64,000 nt of DNA from assembly GCF_047238305.1 (NCBI RefSeq), contig NZ_JBDFMO010000001.1:4092001-4156000 (forward strand), in the 5' to 3' direction. Made by a program: the position numbers and the translations under genes. Origin of the DNA: Ferdinandcohnia sp047238305. Its GTDB lineage: Bacteria > Bacillota > Bacilli > Bacillales > Bacillaceae_L. The notes under the pieces were generated by a model. The model was not told where the DNA came from. It worked only from the letters and a program-made list of their open reading frames with translations, and made no database searches. The stretch's first letter is position 1, and each line of letters starts with the position of its first letter. Below are positions 8,230-17,684 of this stretch, piece after piece.

Positions 8230-9975
8230 ATGAACATTGTTGTTAGTACATTAAATGCAAAGTATATCCATACAAGTCTGTCGATTCGGTATTTAAAAGC
8301 ATATGCCGCGCCAGAATTTGATGTAAAATTGGCGGAATACACCATTAAAGATCCAGCCATGAACATCGTCACTGATTTGTATCGAAAAAAACCAGATGTA
8401 ATTGGCTTCAGCTGTTATATATGGAATATCGAAGAAACGATTAAAGTTATTAAAATGCTCAAAAAAATAAATCCGGAGCTTGTCATCATTCTTGGTGGTC
8501 CAGAGGTAACCTATGATGTGCATGAATGGCTAGAACGCATTCCAGAGGTTGATTTCATTGTCATAGGTGAGGGTGAAGAAACTTTTAAGGATCTACTTAC
8601 GGCTATACGTGATGGGGAAAGCACAGATGAAATCAGTGGTGTCGCCTTCCGTAAAGAGGAACGATTAAAGATCAATCCCCAGCGAAATAAACTCAACTTA
8701 AAAGAATTGCCAACACCCTTTCGATTTGAAGAGGATCTTCCTCATTTATCAAAACGTGTAACATATATCGAGACAAGCCGTGGTTGTCCTTTTAATTGTC
8801 AGTTTTGCTTATCCTCCATCGAGGTCGGTGTGCGCTATTTCGATCGTGAAAAAATCAAGGACGATATTCGCTTTTTAATGGACCATGGAGCAAAGACCAT
8901 CAAATTCGTTGACCGTACCTTCAATATTAGTAGAAGCTATGCGATGGAAATGTTCCAATTTTTAATTGATGAGCACCGACCAGGAACGGTATTCCAATTT
9001 GAAATAACAGCGGACATTATGCGACCTGAAGTCATTGAGTTTTTAAATAAAAATGCACCTGCTGGATTGTTCAGATTTGAAATTGGTGTCCAATCAACAA
9101 ATGACCTAACAAACGAGTTAGTGAAACGGAAGCAAAACTTTGCAAAGCTTCAGCGGACTGTCATGATGGTTAAAGAAGGTGGAAAAATTGATCAGCATCT
9201 AGACTTAATTGCCGGTCTACCTGAGGAGGATTATCACTCCTTCCGAAAAACCTTTAACGATGTATTTGAGATGCGACCTGAGGAGCTTCAGCTTGGCTTT
9301 TTAAAAATGCTCCGTGGAACTGGTGTACGAATTCGTGCAGCAGAGCATGATTATCAGTATATGGATCATTCACCATATGAGATTCTTGGAAACAATGTTT
9401 TGAGCTTTGATGATATTACACGAATTAAACAGGTGGAGGACGTGCTCGAGAAGTATTGGAATGACCATCGTATGAATGAAACCGTGGAATATCTGGTAAC
9501 ACATAGTTTTGAAACACCATTTGATTTCTTCCAAGACTTTGGGACCTATTGGGATGAACGTGGCTGGTCACGAATTGGACATCAGCTGGAGGATTTATTC
9601 AAACGTCTCTACGATTTTCTGCAAGACTCAAATATCAAAGAGCTACCTATAATTGAAGCAATCATGAAATATGATTATTTAAGAAATCAGAAGTACAAAC
9701 CACGTAAACCATGGTGGGAGGACTTTGTTAGCAAGCAAGATCGAGGGGCCTTCTATCAGGAGATTGTGGAGAATCCGAATGATTTAGGTGCGGAATTTAG
9801 TCAATTACAGCTTGCGGAAAAAGATTTGTACAAGCATACTGTCGTTGAAAAAATCCCATTTGACCTTGAGACTTATAAACAAACAGGAGAAATTATACAA
9901 CAGGATACGTATTTGCTTGTTTACTTTGATCCTATCGAACGACAAGCAAAGGTATTTTCACGAAAAGTGTCATAA
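8230..9975 (+). CDS. B12-binding-domain radical SAM protein with DUF4080 tail
   Basis: 581 residues. A cobalamin-binding-like Rossmann domain (1-135, with ILGGPEVTYD) is followed by a radical SAM barrel whose iron-sulfur cysteines are Cys186, Cys190 and Cys193 in SRGCPFNCQFC. The C-terminal third (about 370-560) matches the DUF4080 type from memory. Such enzymes cleave S-adenosylmethionine and often methylate or rearrange unactivated carbons; the substrate of this group is not known. No His of the classical cobalamin DxHxxG motif is evident, so cobalamin use is uncertain. RBS AAGGAGCAAGAG, ATG start, own terminator. Confidence 0.85.
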   Translation: MNIVVSTLNAKYIHTSLSIRYLKAYAAPEFDVKLAEYTIKDPAMNIVTDLYRKKPDVIGFSCYIWNIEETIKVIKMLKKINPELVIILGGPEVTYDVHEWLERIPEVDFIVIGEGEETFKDLLTAIRDGESTDEISGVAFRKEERLKINPQRNKLNLKELPTPFRFEEDLPHLSKRVTYIETSRGCPFNCQFCLSSIEVGVRYFDREKIKDDIRFLMDHGAKTIKFVDRTFNISRSYAMEMFQFLIDEHRPGTVFQFEITADIMRPEVIEFLNKNAPAGLFRFEIGVQSTNDLTNELVKRKQNFAKLQRTVMMVKEGGKIDQHLDLIAGLPEEDYHSFRKTFNDVFEMRPEELQLGFLKMLRGTGVRIRAAEHDYQYMDHSPYEILGNNVLSFDDITRIKQVEDVLEKYWNDHRMNETVEYLVTHSFETPFDFFQDFGTYWDERGWSRIGHQLEDLFKRLYDFLQDSNIKELPIIEAIMKYDYLRNQKYKPRKPWWEDFVSKQDRGAFYQEIVENPNDLGAEFSQLQLAEKDLYKHTVVEKIPFDLETYKQTGEIIQQDTYLLVYFDPIERQAKVFSRKVS

Positions 9976-9979
9976 GACA

Positions 9980-10006
9980 GAGTCAGCCCATGCTGACTCT
10001 TTTTTC
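9980..10006 (+). terminator. Terminator of the radical SAM gene
   Basis: GAGTCAGC, a four-base loop and GCTGACTC are followed by six T, a few bases after the stop codon. Confidence 0.9.
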
Positions 10007-10105
10007 ATTTTCAAGCCCCTCGTGCTATCGGCTCCTAATCGCTTCTATGGGTCGGGTTAATCATATTTACTTGACACCGCTGAGTGGCGGCAGCTTTCTG
10101 CATTC

Positions 10106-10261
10106 TTATTCGCCAGTACTGTTTCCTTTTTTCGAATTACGATTTGCACCCTTCATTGGGTTTTCATAATCTGCTTCTGCTGAAAATTCAGTATCAGGCA
10201 TGCTCTCTTTTGGTGTAAAATTATTCTTTTTCGCAGCATCAAATTTCACTTTGCGTTTCAT
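10106..10261 (-). CDS. Small hydrophilic protein, 51 residues, unknown
   Basis: Reads from ATG at 10261, with GGGGGG six bases upstream, to TAA at 10106-10108. The product begins MKRKVKFDAAKKN and is rich in Lys, Asn and Glu, with no hydrophobic segment. Composition and size resemble minor small acid-soluble or other small spore proteins of Bacillus, but no family is recognised. It stands alone between the radical SAM gene and a minisatellite. The ribosome binding site is the main support for it being real; the codon pattern is consistent with coding. Confidence 0.6.
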   Translation of the reverse strand: MKRKVKFDAAKKNNFTPKESMPDTEFSAEADYENPMKGANRNSKKGNSTGE

Positions 10262-10382
10262 GTGTTACCCCCCTTTTAATCTATAGTTTTCACCATGAAT
10301 ACGTCGTCCATAATTGGTAAAATCCACCTCCACGTTGCATTTGCGCTCTAGAGCCATTGATTAGCTTCGGGGTAACTCACGG

Positions 10383-10460
10383 ATTTGCGTCAGTTCTCTC
10401 GTTTTTGCATCGATTAAACATTATTTTGCGTCCAGGTTCTCCTTTTTGCGTCTGCCCACC
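10383..10460. repeat. Degenerate minisatellite with TTTTGCGTC core
   Basis: Four copies of a TTTGC(G/A)TC core spaced about 20-22 bases apart occur between the 51-residue gene and the 118-residue gene. The rest of each unit varies. No coding potential. Confidence 0.7.
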
Positions 10461-10523
10461 ACTTTATAAATTATCTTGTCATTGCAAACACTAACGTAAA
10501 CCCAAAGTGTGAGGTGTATATAA

Positions 10524-10880
10524 ATGACCAAAGAGAAAAAGCAAACGGAAGAAATCGAATCACCTATTTTAGATGAAACATTGCCTCATCAAATCTCAGC
10601 CCCATCCTTTAAAGGGACCGGAATTAAAATGCAGGAACCATTTGTAAATGAACATGGAGTCGTGATTGGGGACAGCCTTTATAATTCATCAAATTCACCA
10701 CTTAATAATTGGAGCGATGAAACAGACCCAGAGACCATGGCCGGTGACGAGTGGGTCCATCCGACAAATGACATCGGTTGGAACACAACTGAAAACCGTG
10801 AACTATTGGAAAGTAAAAAACAACCTAAAGGGGTGCCTTTTATGCATCCATCCAAGGACACAAGCTACGGTAATGATTGA
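10524..10880 (+). CDS. Hypothetical hydrophilic protein, 118 residues
   Basis: No transmembrane segment or signal peptide. The sequence is acidic, rich in Asn, Ser and Thr, with a motif-like block DEWVHPTNDIGWNTTENRELL near residue 75 and GVPFMHPSKD near the end. Conserved Bacillus proteins of this size with a DEWVHPTND-like core exist (possibly the DUF3905 group, from memory), with no known role. ATG start, with GTGAGGTG upstream. Shares a bidirectional terminator with the convergent Ktr gene. Confidence 0.65.
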   Translation: MTKEKKQTEEIESPILDETLPHQISAPSFKGTGIKMQEPFVNEHGVVIGDSLYNSSNSPLNNWSDETDPETMAGDEWVHPTNDIGWNTTENRELLESKKQPKGVPFMHPSKDTSYGND

Positions 10881-10908
10881 AAAAGAGCACCCATCCAGGT
10901 GCTCTTTC
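10881..10908. terminator. Bidirectional terminator
   Basis: AAAGAGCACC, five-base loop, AGGTGCTCTTT lies between the convergent 118-residue gene and the Ktr gene, with A/T runs on both sides. Confidence 0.8.
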
Positions 10909-10909
10909 A

Positions 10910-12259
10910 TTATCCAATAATCAGTCTTTCTTTCGGGTAATGATAATTTGCATCCTTACCTTTCTTACCAATAATAAAGATAAAGTTCAGGATTCCTACC
11001 CTTCCGATAAACATGAGAAACATAATAAGAAACTTCCCAAACTTACTTAGGTCTGGGGTAATCCCCATTGATAATCCACAGGTACCAAATGCAGATGCAA
11101 CCTCGAAAAATATTTCAGTAAACGTAAAGTTCTCTGTAATGGTTAATATGAAAATAGAGAGAAAACATGTGAAAAAAGCAAAAATCGTCACAATCAGTGA
11201 TTTTTTTATATCTTCTTCATGGATCTCACGTTTAAAGATTTTAATGGATTTATTTCCTCTTGCGAAATTGAATAAAAACAATATATTTATCGCAAATGTC
11301 GTTGTTCGGATTCCCCCACCAACAGAGCTCGGTGAAGCCCCAATAAACATCATTGCACCTAAAAACAGTAAAGTAGACTCTGAAAACTGGTTCACATCCA
11401 TTGTTGCCAGCCCTGCACTTCTTGTTGTAACCGACTGGAACAATGAATAGAAGAAGGTTTCATGCCAAGCCATTCCTTTAAAAAAGTGATTGAATTCAAG
11501 TAAAAAAACGGTGAATGTTCCAAAAATAACTAATGATAAAAACGTAACGGTTGTAAGCTTCGTAAATAGTGAAAAACGATATCTTCCCTTTTTATGAAGA
11601 AGAAAATCTTTTATTTCGACCAATACTGGAAAACCAATGGCACCTAAAATGATTAAAATAATCGTAATGAATTGAACAAAATAATCATTTGCATACGGTA
11701 CTAATGAACTTCCTGTTATATCAAACCCAGCATTTGTCGTCGCACTAACCGCCGCAAAAATGCCATGAATAAACGCTTCTTGCCAAGTATCAAAAAATTG
11801 CATGAAATAGAGGCCTAAAATTAAACTACCGAAAAACTCTACACCAACAATAATGATGATTACTTGTTTAAGCAGATTGACTAAGCCCGATAACTGTGAT
11901 TGATTTTGATCAACCATGATTAATCTTCTTTCTCGCAGGCCAATTTTCCGACGAAATAATAACCAAATAAAGGTTCCCATCGTCATAACCCCGATTCCGC
12001 CAACCTGAAGGACAAAAATCAAAATAAACGTACCTGCGACCGTATATGTATCTTTAATTGAAATAACACTTAGACCAGTTACACTAACAGCACTTGCAGC
12101 TGTGAATAAAGTATCGATGAAGGATACTTCAACGCCTTCCTGAATTGCGAAGGGCAAACTCAATAACAGAACTGATACTGTAACAGCTAATAAATAAAAC
12201 GCAAAAATTAATTGAGCTGGTGACAGTTCATTCATGTACAAATTTTTTCTTTTCCACAT
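10910..12259 (-). CDS. ktrD: Ktr potassium uptake channel subunit (KtrB/KtrD)
   Basis: 449 residues, TrkH/KtrB superfamily. Four membrane-pore-membrane repeats are visible through their filter Gly residues: SVTGLSV near 58, TTNAGFD near 174, TTRSAGLA near 290 and GTCGLSM near 400. It is the potassium-translocating subunit in the cytoplasmic membrane; the RCK regulator (KtrA or KtrC) is not adjacent, which fits KtrD, encoded alone in Bacillus subtilis and also near sspD, sigI and rsgI there (from memory). Ktr systems are controlled by c-di-AMP through KtrA/KtrC. AGGGTGAAAG precedes the ATG; a Spo0A-box sequence lies at 12281-12287. Confidence 0.9.
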   Translation of the reverse strand: MWKRKNLYMNELSPAQLIFAFYLLAVTVSVLLLSLPFAIQEGVEVSFIDTLFTAASAVSVTGLSVISIKDTYTVAGTFILIFVLQVGGIGVMTMGTFIWLLFRRKIGLRERRLIMVDQNQSQLSGLVNLLKQVIIIIVGVEFFGSLILGLYFMQFFDTWQEAFIHGIFAAVSATTNAGFDITGSSLVPYANDYFVQFITIILIILGAIGFPVLVEIKDFLLHKKGRYRFSLFTKLTTVTFLSLVIFGTFTVFLLEFNHFFKGMAWHETFFYSLFQSVTTRSAGLATMDVNQFSESTLLFLGAMMFIGASPSSVGGGIRTTTFAINILFLFNFARGNKSIKIFKREIHEEDIKKSLIVTIFAFFTCFLSIFILTITENFTFTEIFFEVASAFGTCGLSMGITPDLSKFGKFLIMFLMFIGRVGILNFIFIIGKKGKDANYHYPKERLIIG

Positions 12260-12470
12260 TTTCTTTCACCCTAACATCTTTGTCGAATCTATTCCTCTAT
12301 ATTAAAGAATTCATTCTCATTTTGAAAGACTTTTTTATATTTGCGGGAAATTCATGCCTGTTTCTTATGTAGATTAGTATGCATTTCCAGTATTGAAATT
12401 AATAAACTTCTTATACTAAAGATACAACGAATTAACGTTGTTTTCTATCATTTAAAAAGGAGTGAGAGTA

Positions 12471-12662
12471 ATGGCTAGAAGTAGTAATAAATTGCTTGTT
12501 CCTGGAATCGAACAGGCTTTAGATCAAATAAAGTTTGAAATTGCCCAAGAATTTGGTGTTAAGCTTGGTTCAGATACAGTATCCCGTGCAAATGGTTCAG
12601 TAGGCGGAGAAATTACGAAGCGACTAGTCGCACAAGCACAATCCCAATTAAAAGGCGAATAA
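12471..12662 (+). CDS. sspD: Alpha/beta-type small acid-soluble spore protein (SspD-like)
   Basis: 63 residues from the ATG at 12471, preceded by AAAAGGAG; a GTG three codons earlier is too close to that site. The two conserved blocks of the family are present: EIAQEFGV with the GPR protease site (FEIAQEFG), and SVGGEITKRLVAQAQ. These proteins coat forespore DNA and protect it from UV and heat, and are degraded at germination. Expression is expected in the forespore under sigma-G. Neighbouring sigI, rsgI and ktrD match the Bacillus subtilis sspD context. Confidence 0.93.
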   Translation: MARSSNKLLVPGIEQALDQIKFEIAQEFGVKLGSDTVSRANGSVGGEITKRLVAQAQSQLKGE

Positions 12663-12681
12663 AAACTTCATAAAATGGAGA

Positions 12682-12706
12682 AAAGCCGAGGTTATCCCTC
12701 GGCTTT
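12682..12706. terminator. Hairpin shared by sspD and rsgI ends
   Basis: AAAGCCGAG, GTTATCC, CTCGGCTTT overlaps the rsgI stop codon. The T run is short on both strands, so efficiency is doubtful. Confidence 0.5.
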
Positions 12707-13796
12707 AATGATTGCTTCCATTATGGTTGTTGCCCTTATGGTTGTTTCCCTTATTATGATTACCGTTATTGCCATTATTGCCTTTATGTTCCCATTTGTT
12801 GTTTTGTTTACCTTGTCTTTTCTCTTCTTGTCTCCATTCTCGTTCTTCTTGCTTACGCTTTTTCTCTTCCCATTTTTCATCCATTTTTTCGAACTTTTTT
12901 TCTTTAATATGGTCCGGCATATTGGAGTTTTCTATATTGTTTTTGACTTTATCTCTTATCTGTTCTTTTTTCTCTTTAAGCTTTTCTTGGACTTCTTCCG
13001 CCCTTTGTTTTTGAGAGTTCTTAAACTCGTTTAGCTCTTTCTGTTGCTGGGCGTCTTCCTGCTGTTTTTTTGTATTTTGTTCTTGCTCTGCCGGCTCAGT
13101 CTTCATTTTTTCTACTGGCTTAGGAACTTTATTCTCTTTAATGAGAAGTTTACCTGTAGAAATACCCTTTTCTTTAGCAGCATTTCTAGTCTCGACTGTA
13201 CTTGTTAAAGAGGTAACTGCAATTTGCTCTTTTTCATATTCTTCTTTAATTTCTTTAATTCCTTGCTGGAGCTCTTGGTCGATTTTTTGATCATGTGTGT
13301 CTGCTACAACCGTTGTAATTAAAACTTGCTTTCCATCTTTAAGATAGCCATTATCTTTACTATGTTGAATGATTTTTTCCGTAATCGAATCAAGTGTGCT
13401 ATTCTTCCAATCTGGAATGGATTCCAATAGTTCTTTTGCCTCGTTGTTTAAAGCTTCTAGACTTACGACGTGAAGGTTTTCATCTAATCCCACTTCAAAG
13501 CTTGGATTGATGTCAATGGACATGTAAGCATACACTTCATCACTCGATGAAAAAGGTATAAATAAAGATAATAATAAAATTGCAACTAAAGAACTTGCAA
13601 GTGCGTAACGCCATTTCTTTACCTGAAAGAAACGTCGCTTTGAAGTATGGCTTACTCGTTCATTGATTGGAAAAAAAGTCATCTCCTCACCAATTTCATA
13701 GCTTTCCTTCATATGCTTGGCTTTTACGAATTCACCGTCAGGGGTTAGCATCGTAATATATTCATCGTTCACATCCATAACGATCCCCTTTTTCAA
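12705..13796 (-). CDS. rsgI: Membrane anti-sigma-I factor RsgI
   Basis: 363 residues. The N-terminal RsgI domain (about 1-55, MKKGIVMDVNDEY) binds SigI in the cytosol, one membrane helix covers about 63-82, and an extracytoplasmic domain (YMSIDINPSFEVGLD, about 92-200) is followed by a long Lys/Glu/Gln-rich charged region ending in a low-complexity Asn/Gly/His tail. It starts with TTG at 13796 and overlaps the sigI stop by four bases, so the two are translationally coupled. RsgI of Bacillus inhibits SigI until heat or envelope stress. The charged tail has no carbohydrate-binding domain, unlike clostridial RsgI proteins. Confidence 0.92.
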   Translation of the reverse strand: MKKGIVMDVNDEYITMLTPDGEFVKAKHMKESYEIGEEMTFFPINERVSHTSKRRFFQVKKWRYALASSLVAILLLSLFIPFSSSDEVYAYMSIDINPSFEVGLDENLHVVSLEALNNEAKELLESIPDWKNSTLDSITEKIIQHSKDNGYLKDGKQVLITTVVADTHDQKIDQELQQGIKEIKEEYEKEQIAVTSLTSTVETRNAAKEKGISTGKLLIKENKVPKPVEKMKTEPAEQEQNTKKQQEDAQQQKELNEFKNSQKQRAEEVQEKLKEKKEQIRDKVKNNIENSNMPDHIKEKKFEKMDEKWEEKKRKQEEREWRQEEKRQGKQNNKWEHKGNNGNNGNHNKGNNHKGNNHNGSNH

Positions 13797-14545
13797 CTTT
13801 CGAGCACCCCTTTTAGATAATCTTTTAAATAGACATAGTCGCCGGATAAAATAATAGCCATTGCAATAATGTACTTCCGATTTCTTTCTATCGTTTTACG
13901 GCTGACACTTACTTTCGATTCAAGTTGCTTAATCGGAAGCTGTTTCTTCTCAAACAACATACGTTTAATCTGTTCATTTTCAACAACAACCTTAGATACC
14001 ATAATCGCATTTTGTCTAGCATCTGCATGTTTTGGTGAGATTTCAAGCAACTCGTGAAATGACAAGCCAAATTCCTGCAAAACATGATGAAAATGGAGAA
14101 TCTCTTCTTTTCTTTGTTCCTGCTCTACTTTCTTTTGATAATCATCGACAGAAAGGTGAGCCTCAATTTTCGATTGTGCCCCTTCCTCATCTGTTTCGCC
14201 ATTCGAGATAAAATTAATATTCCTTACTCGTGCTTCTTTACGGATGTAGTCAATCACTCGTCGTTTAATGAGAAGTTCACTAAAGGATAAAAAGGAACTA
14301 CCCTTTTCTTTTGAGTATTTTTCTATGGCCTCATTAAACGCTATAAGTCCAATACTAAATTCATCATCCGAATCACTTATATATCGTTTACAAACGGCAG
14401 ACACATTCTTTGCAATAAAGGGTTTATAGTCTTCTATTAATTTATTTTGTAGGTTTTGATTTCCATTTTGAATCTCAATAACGGTTTCTTCCAGCGTGCT
14501 TTTTCGCTTTCCAATTTTAAACAATAGGCTCAGCACTGGTTTCAC
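13793..14545 (-). CDS. sigI: RNA polymerase sigma factor SigI
   Basis: 250 residues, with region 2 (DEFSIGLIAFNEAIEKY, KRRVIDYIRKEAR) and a C-terminal DNA-binding part (VSVSRKTIERNRKYIIAMAIILSGDYVYLKDYLKG), closely resembling Bacillus SigI, which drives heat and cell-wall stress genes and often its own operon. Starts at GTG 14545 (KPVLSLLFK); a second GTG nine bases later is better spaced from GAGGTG and is an alternative start. Overlaps rsgI by four bases. Confidence 0.92.
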   Translation of the reverse strand: MKPVLSLLFKIGKRKSTLEETVIEIQNGNQNLQNKLIEDYKPFIAKNVSAVCKRYISDSDDEFSIGLIAFNEAIEKYSKEKGSSFLSFSELLIKRRVIDYIRKEARVRNINFISNGETDEEGAQSKIEAHLSVDDYQKKVEQEQRKEEILHFHHVLQEFGLSFHELLEISPKHADARQNAIMVSKVVVENEQIKRMLFEKKQLPIKQLESKVSVSRKTIERNRKYIIAMAIILSGDYVYLKDYLKGVLES

Positions 14546-14896
14546 CTCAACTCTCTTTACTATCTGTTAATAGTAGCAAGAGATGAAAGCGAGATTCAAT
14601 AACAATTTTTCACATTATGAGACTTACGCAAAAAATATTACAAAAGAACTAATACCAAAGACTACTCTTTATTTGAAAGGTGACAAACTTTGTAACATAT
14701 ATTTCTTTTCAGTTACATTCCAAGTTTCGTTTGTAATGTTTGACTCATTTAAAGTTTACGTCATCGGTTTTCTTTTTGAGGGGGTAAATATATTTTTTAC
14801 TCATTATTTTTTCGAAAATAGCTTCAGGTTTATATTACCATCATTTCAGCGCCAGTTTAAGGAAACAATACTCACAAAAAGGAGAGAAGGAAACTT
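14546..14896. other. Gene-free divergent region between sigI and ku
   Basis: 351 bases, A+T rich, holding the divergent promoters of sigI-rsgI and ku-ligD. An open frame crosses it on the plus strand but overlaps ku, has no ribosome binding site and reads like chance. GTAAC/GTTAC-like short repeats occur but nothing certain. Confidence 0.5.
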
Positions 14897-15811
14897 ATGC
14901 ATACAATGTGGAAAGGCTCAATCAGCTTTGGACTGGTAAACATCCCGATAAAGCTTTTTTCAGCAACTGAAGACAAAGACGTGAAACTCCGCAATCTTCA
15001 TAAAGAATGCAATACCCCCATTCAATATGAAAAAATATGTCCAAATTGCGAAAAAGATGTAGGGACAGAGGATATCGTTAAGGGTTATGAATATGTAAAA
15101 GGGAAATTTGTTATTTTGAGTGATGAGGAACTAAAAGAACTTAAGGACGAGCATGAGGATAAAAGTGTCGAAATTATTGATTTTGTTAAGCTCGAAGAAA
15201 TCGATCCAATCTATTTTAGCCGCTCTTATTTCATGGGACCGGGTGAAAATGGTAGTAAAGCATACGCACTACTTCGAGAGGCCTTACAAAAGTCAGGGAA
15301 GATTGGAATTGCTGAAATTACAATACGTTCAAAGCAACAAATGGCAATTATCCGTGTCTATAAAAACAGCCTTGTGATGGAAACGATCCATTACCCTGAT
15401 GAAGTTCGCAACGTCGCTGAAGTTCCTGGTGTCCCTGAAAACATCGACCTTAATGAAAAAGAGCTCGATACGGCCATTATGCTGATTGACCAGTTAACAA
15501 CTGAATTCAATCCAGAAAAGTATAAAGATGAATACCGCACTGCCCTTATGGAGCTTATCGAATCGAAAATAAATAACAATGAAGGAACGACCTCTAAAGA
15601 AGCTCCTCGTACGAATGTTGTAGACCTAATGAGTGCCCTGCAAGCAAGTATTGAACGGACAAAGTCCAAGGAAACAGCTACATCAAAGAAGGCCGCTGCT
15701 CCAAAAGGAAATGCAAAGCCAAAAGCAAAGCAAGAGGCACCAACAGGTACGGATAAGGGCACTTCTGTAAAACCAAAAGCTAGAACGACTCGTAAAAAAG
15801 TTGGTACATGA
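14897..15811 (+). CDS. ku: Ku DNA end-binding protein
   Basis: 304 residues. The N-terminal MWKGSISFGLVNIPIKLFSAT and the following beta-barrel ring (to about 250) are typical of bacterial Ku; a zinc-hook-like CPNCEKDVG is at about 47. The C-terminal 50 residues are a Lys/Ala/Pro-rich basic tail that in other species aids DNA binding and LigD recruitment. As a homodimer it threads broken DNA ends and recruits LigD for non-homologous end joining; in Bacillus the system matters in spores. AAAGGAGAGAAGG precedes the ATG. ligD follows 37 bases later, an evident operon. Confidence 0.95.
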   Translation: MHTMWKGSISFGLVNIPIKLFSATEDKDVKLRNLHKECNTPIQYEKICPNCEKDVGTEDIVKGYEYVKGKFVILSDEELKELKDEHEDKSVEIIDFVKLEEIDPIYFSRSYFMGPGENGSKAYALLREALQKSGKIGIAEITIRSKQQMAIIRVYKNSLVMETIHYPDEVRNVAEVPGVPENIDLNEKELDTAIMLIDQLTTEFNPEKYKDEYRTALMELIESKINNNEGTTSKEAPRTNVVDLMSALQASIERTKSKETATSKKAAAPKGNAKPKAKQEAPTGTDKGTSVKPKARTTRKKVGT

Positions 15812-15848
15812 TAGGGGCTCCTCTAAAGTGGTTTAATAAAGGAGTGAC

Positions 15849-17684
15849 ATGATGCTAAAGCCAATGCTTCCAACCCTTATTTTTGAAGCCCCAACTGGAC
15901 CAAACTGGGTCTACGAAATTAAGTATGATGGATTCCGGGCAATGTTGCATTGGGACAATGATCGTATCCAGTTAATTAGTAGGAACGGAAACCTGCTTAA
16001 TGAACAGTTTCCTGAGATTATTACACAATGTGAAGAACTATCAGATGTAATGAAACCGTACCTACCACTTGTTTTCGATGGGGAGCTTTGCATATTAGAA
16101 TCACCTTTTAAAGCAAGCTTCGAGCTTATTCAGCAACGAGGACGATTGAAGAGTAAGGCTAAAATTGCTCAAGCATCTGCATCCAAGCCTGCTCAATATG
16201 TGGTGTTTGATCTATTGGTGTTTAGGAACGAAAATCTAATGGATAGGCCTTTTCAAGACAGGAAATTTACGTTATATAATCTCTTTAATGATGTAAAACT
16301 GCCTAGAGTGGTTAATCCATCTAATGAAGAACTCATTCAATTAGTTTCGTATGAACAAGATTTTCATTCAATTTGGGCAGTCGCAACTCAAGCTAATGCA
16401 GAAGGGATTATTGCAAAAAAGATTGATAGCACATGGGATGAAGGCAAGCGTACAACAAACTGGTACAAAATTAAAAATTGGCAGGTTGGCGCCTTTTTTA
16501 TTCTGGGCTATGATAAAAAGAATGCCTTTTTCCATGTTGGAGTAATGAGAAAGAATGGAATATATGAGATTGGCTTGTTTTCACATGGTCTTTCTCCTGA
16601 TGAACGACAGGCTTTACTTGGAGTTATTCAGGCAAATGCAATTGACGAAACTACTGGCTTTATTAAGGTAGAGCCTGGTATTTGTGTCGAACTCTTTTAT
16701 TTAGAATTGTATAAAGAGCAACTACGGCAGCCAAGTTTTTCAAAATTCCGGTTTGATGTAGAGTGGCAGGACTGCACATGGGAAAAACTTGTGCGAAAAA
16801 CACCGCTTCTACCTGAAGAGATTGAAATCACACATCCTGACAAACCACTTTGGAAAGATAAATCGATCACAAAGCTTGAGTATATCCACTATTTAGTGGA
16901 AGTTTCTCTTTATATGCTACCGTTTTTAAAGGACCGTTTATTAACTGTCATTCGATATCCACATGGAATGTATGGTGAGAAATTTTACCAAAAAAATTGT
17001 CCTGACTATGCACCCGACTTTATCCAAACTTCGATGTCTGAAGGAATTGACTATATTGTCTGTAATGATTTAAAAACTCTAACTTGGTTAGGGAATCAAT
17101 TGAGTTTCGAGTTTCATATCCCGTTTCAAACGATTTATTCAAAAGGACCATCTGAGATTGTTTTTGATTTGGATCCTCCGTCCCGTGATGCTTTTCCATT
17201 AGCCAAAAAGGCAGCGACCATCTTAAAAGAAGTTTTTGATGGTCTTAAATTGACTTCATTTGTGAAAACATCTGGTAATAAAGGGTTACAGATTTATATA
17301 CCACTTCCAGAAAACCGGTTTACGTATGATGACACAAGACAATTTACAGAGTTTATCGCAAACTATTTAACCACAATGGAACCTGAACTTTTTACAACGG
17401 AAAGACTTAAAAAGAACCGCGGCAACCGCCTGTATGTCGATTATGTGCAGCATGCTGAGGGAAAAACAATTGTTGCTCCATATTCAGTACGCGGAAATGA
17501 TGGGGCGTATGTTGCCACTCCACTTTATTGGGAAGAGATTACGGATGATTTGTCTATTGAAGATTTTCCGTTGGAGTCGATTATGGAGCGAATCAATGAA
17601 AAAGGCTGCCCCTTTGCACATTATTTTGATGCAAAAGATGAACAGCCATTTGAACCTGTGTTAGAGTTTTTGCGGCAGAAGTAG
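15849..17684 (+). CDS. ligD: LigD: ATP-dependent DNA ligase with polymerase domain
   Basis: 611 residues. The ligase domain comes first, with the adenylated lysine Lys25 in YEIKYDGFRAM and an OB part to about 310; the primase-type polymerase domain follows from about 320 (ITHPDKPLWK), with the metal-binding acidic pair in VFDLDPPS. No 3'-phosphoesterase domain is present, as in Bacillus subtilis LigD (YkoU). It fills and seals ends held by Ku. AAAGGAGTGAC precedes the ATG. Two Met codons in a row make the exact first residue ambiguous by one. Confidence 0.95.
   Translation: MMLKPMLPTLIFEAPTGPNWVYEIKYDGFRAMLHWDNDRIQLISRNGNLLNEQFPEIITQCEELSDVMKPYLPLVFDGELCILESPFKASFELIQQRGRLKSKAKIAQASASKPAQYVVFDLLVFRNENLMDRPFQDRKFTLYNLFNDVKLPRVVNPSNEELIQLVSYEQDFHSIWAVATQANAEGIIAKKIDSTWDEGKRTTNWYKIKNWQVGAFFILGYDKKNAFFHVGVMRKNGIYEIGLFSHGLSPDERQALLGVIQANAIDETTGFIKVEPGICVELFYLELYKEQLRQPSFSKFRFDVEWQDCTWEKLVRKTPLLPEEIEITHPDKPLWKDKSITKLEYIHYLVEVSLYMLPFLKDRLLTVIRYPHGMYGEKFYQKNCPDYAPDFIQTSMSEGIDYIVCNDLKTLTWLGNQLSFEFHIPFQTIYSKGPSEIVFDLDPPSRDAFPLAKKAATILKEVFDGLKLTSFVKTSGNKGLQIYIPLPENRFTYDDTRQFTEFIANYLTTMEPELFTTERLKKNRGNRLYVDYVQHAEGKTIVAPYSVRGNDGAYVATPLYWEEITDDLSIEDFPLESIMERINEKGCPFAHYFDAKDEQPFEPVLEFLRQK

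Noticed and set aside
14583..14939. Open frame upstream of and overlapping ku.
   Set aside because: No RBS, A+T-rich chance composition, overlaps the start of ku in another frame.
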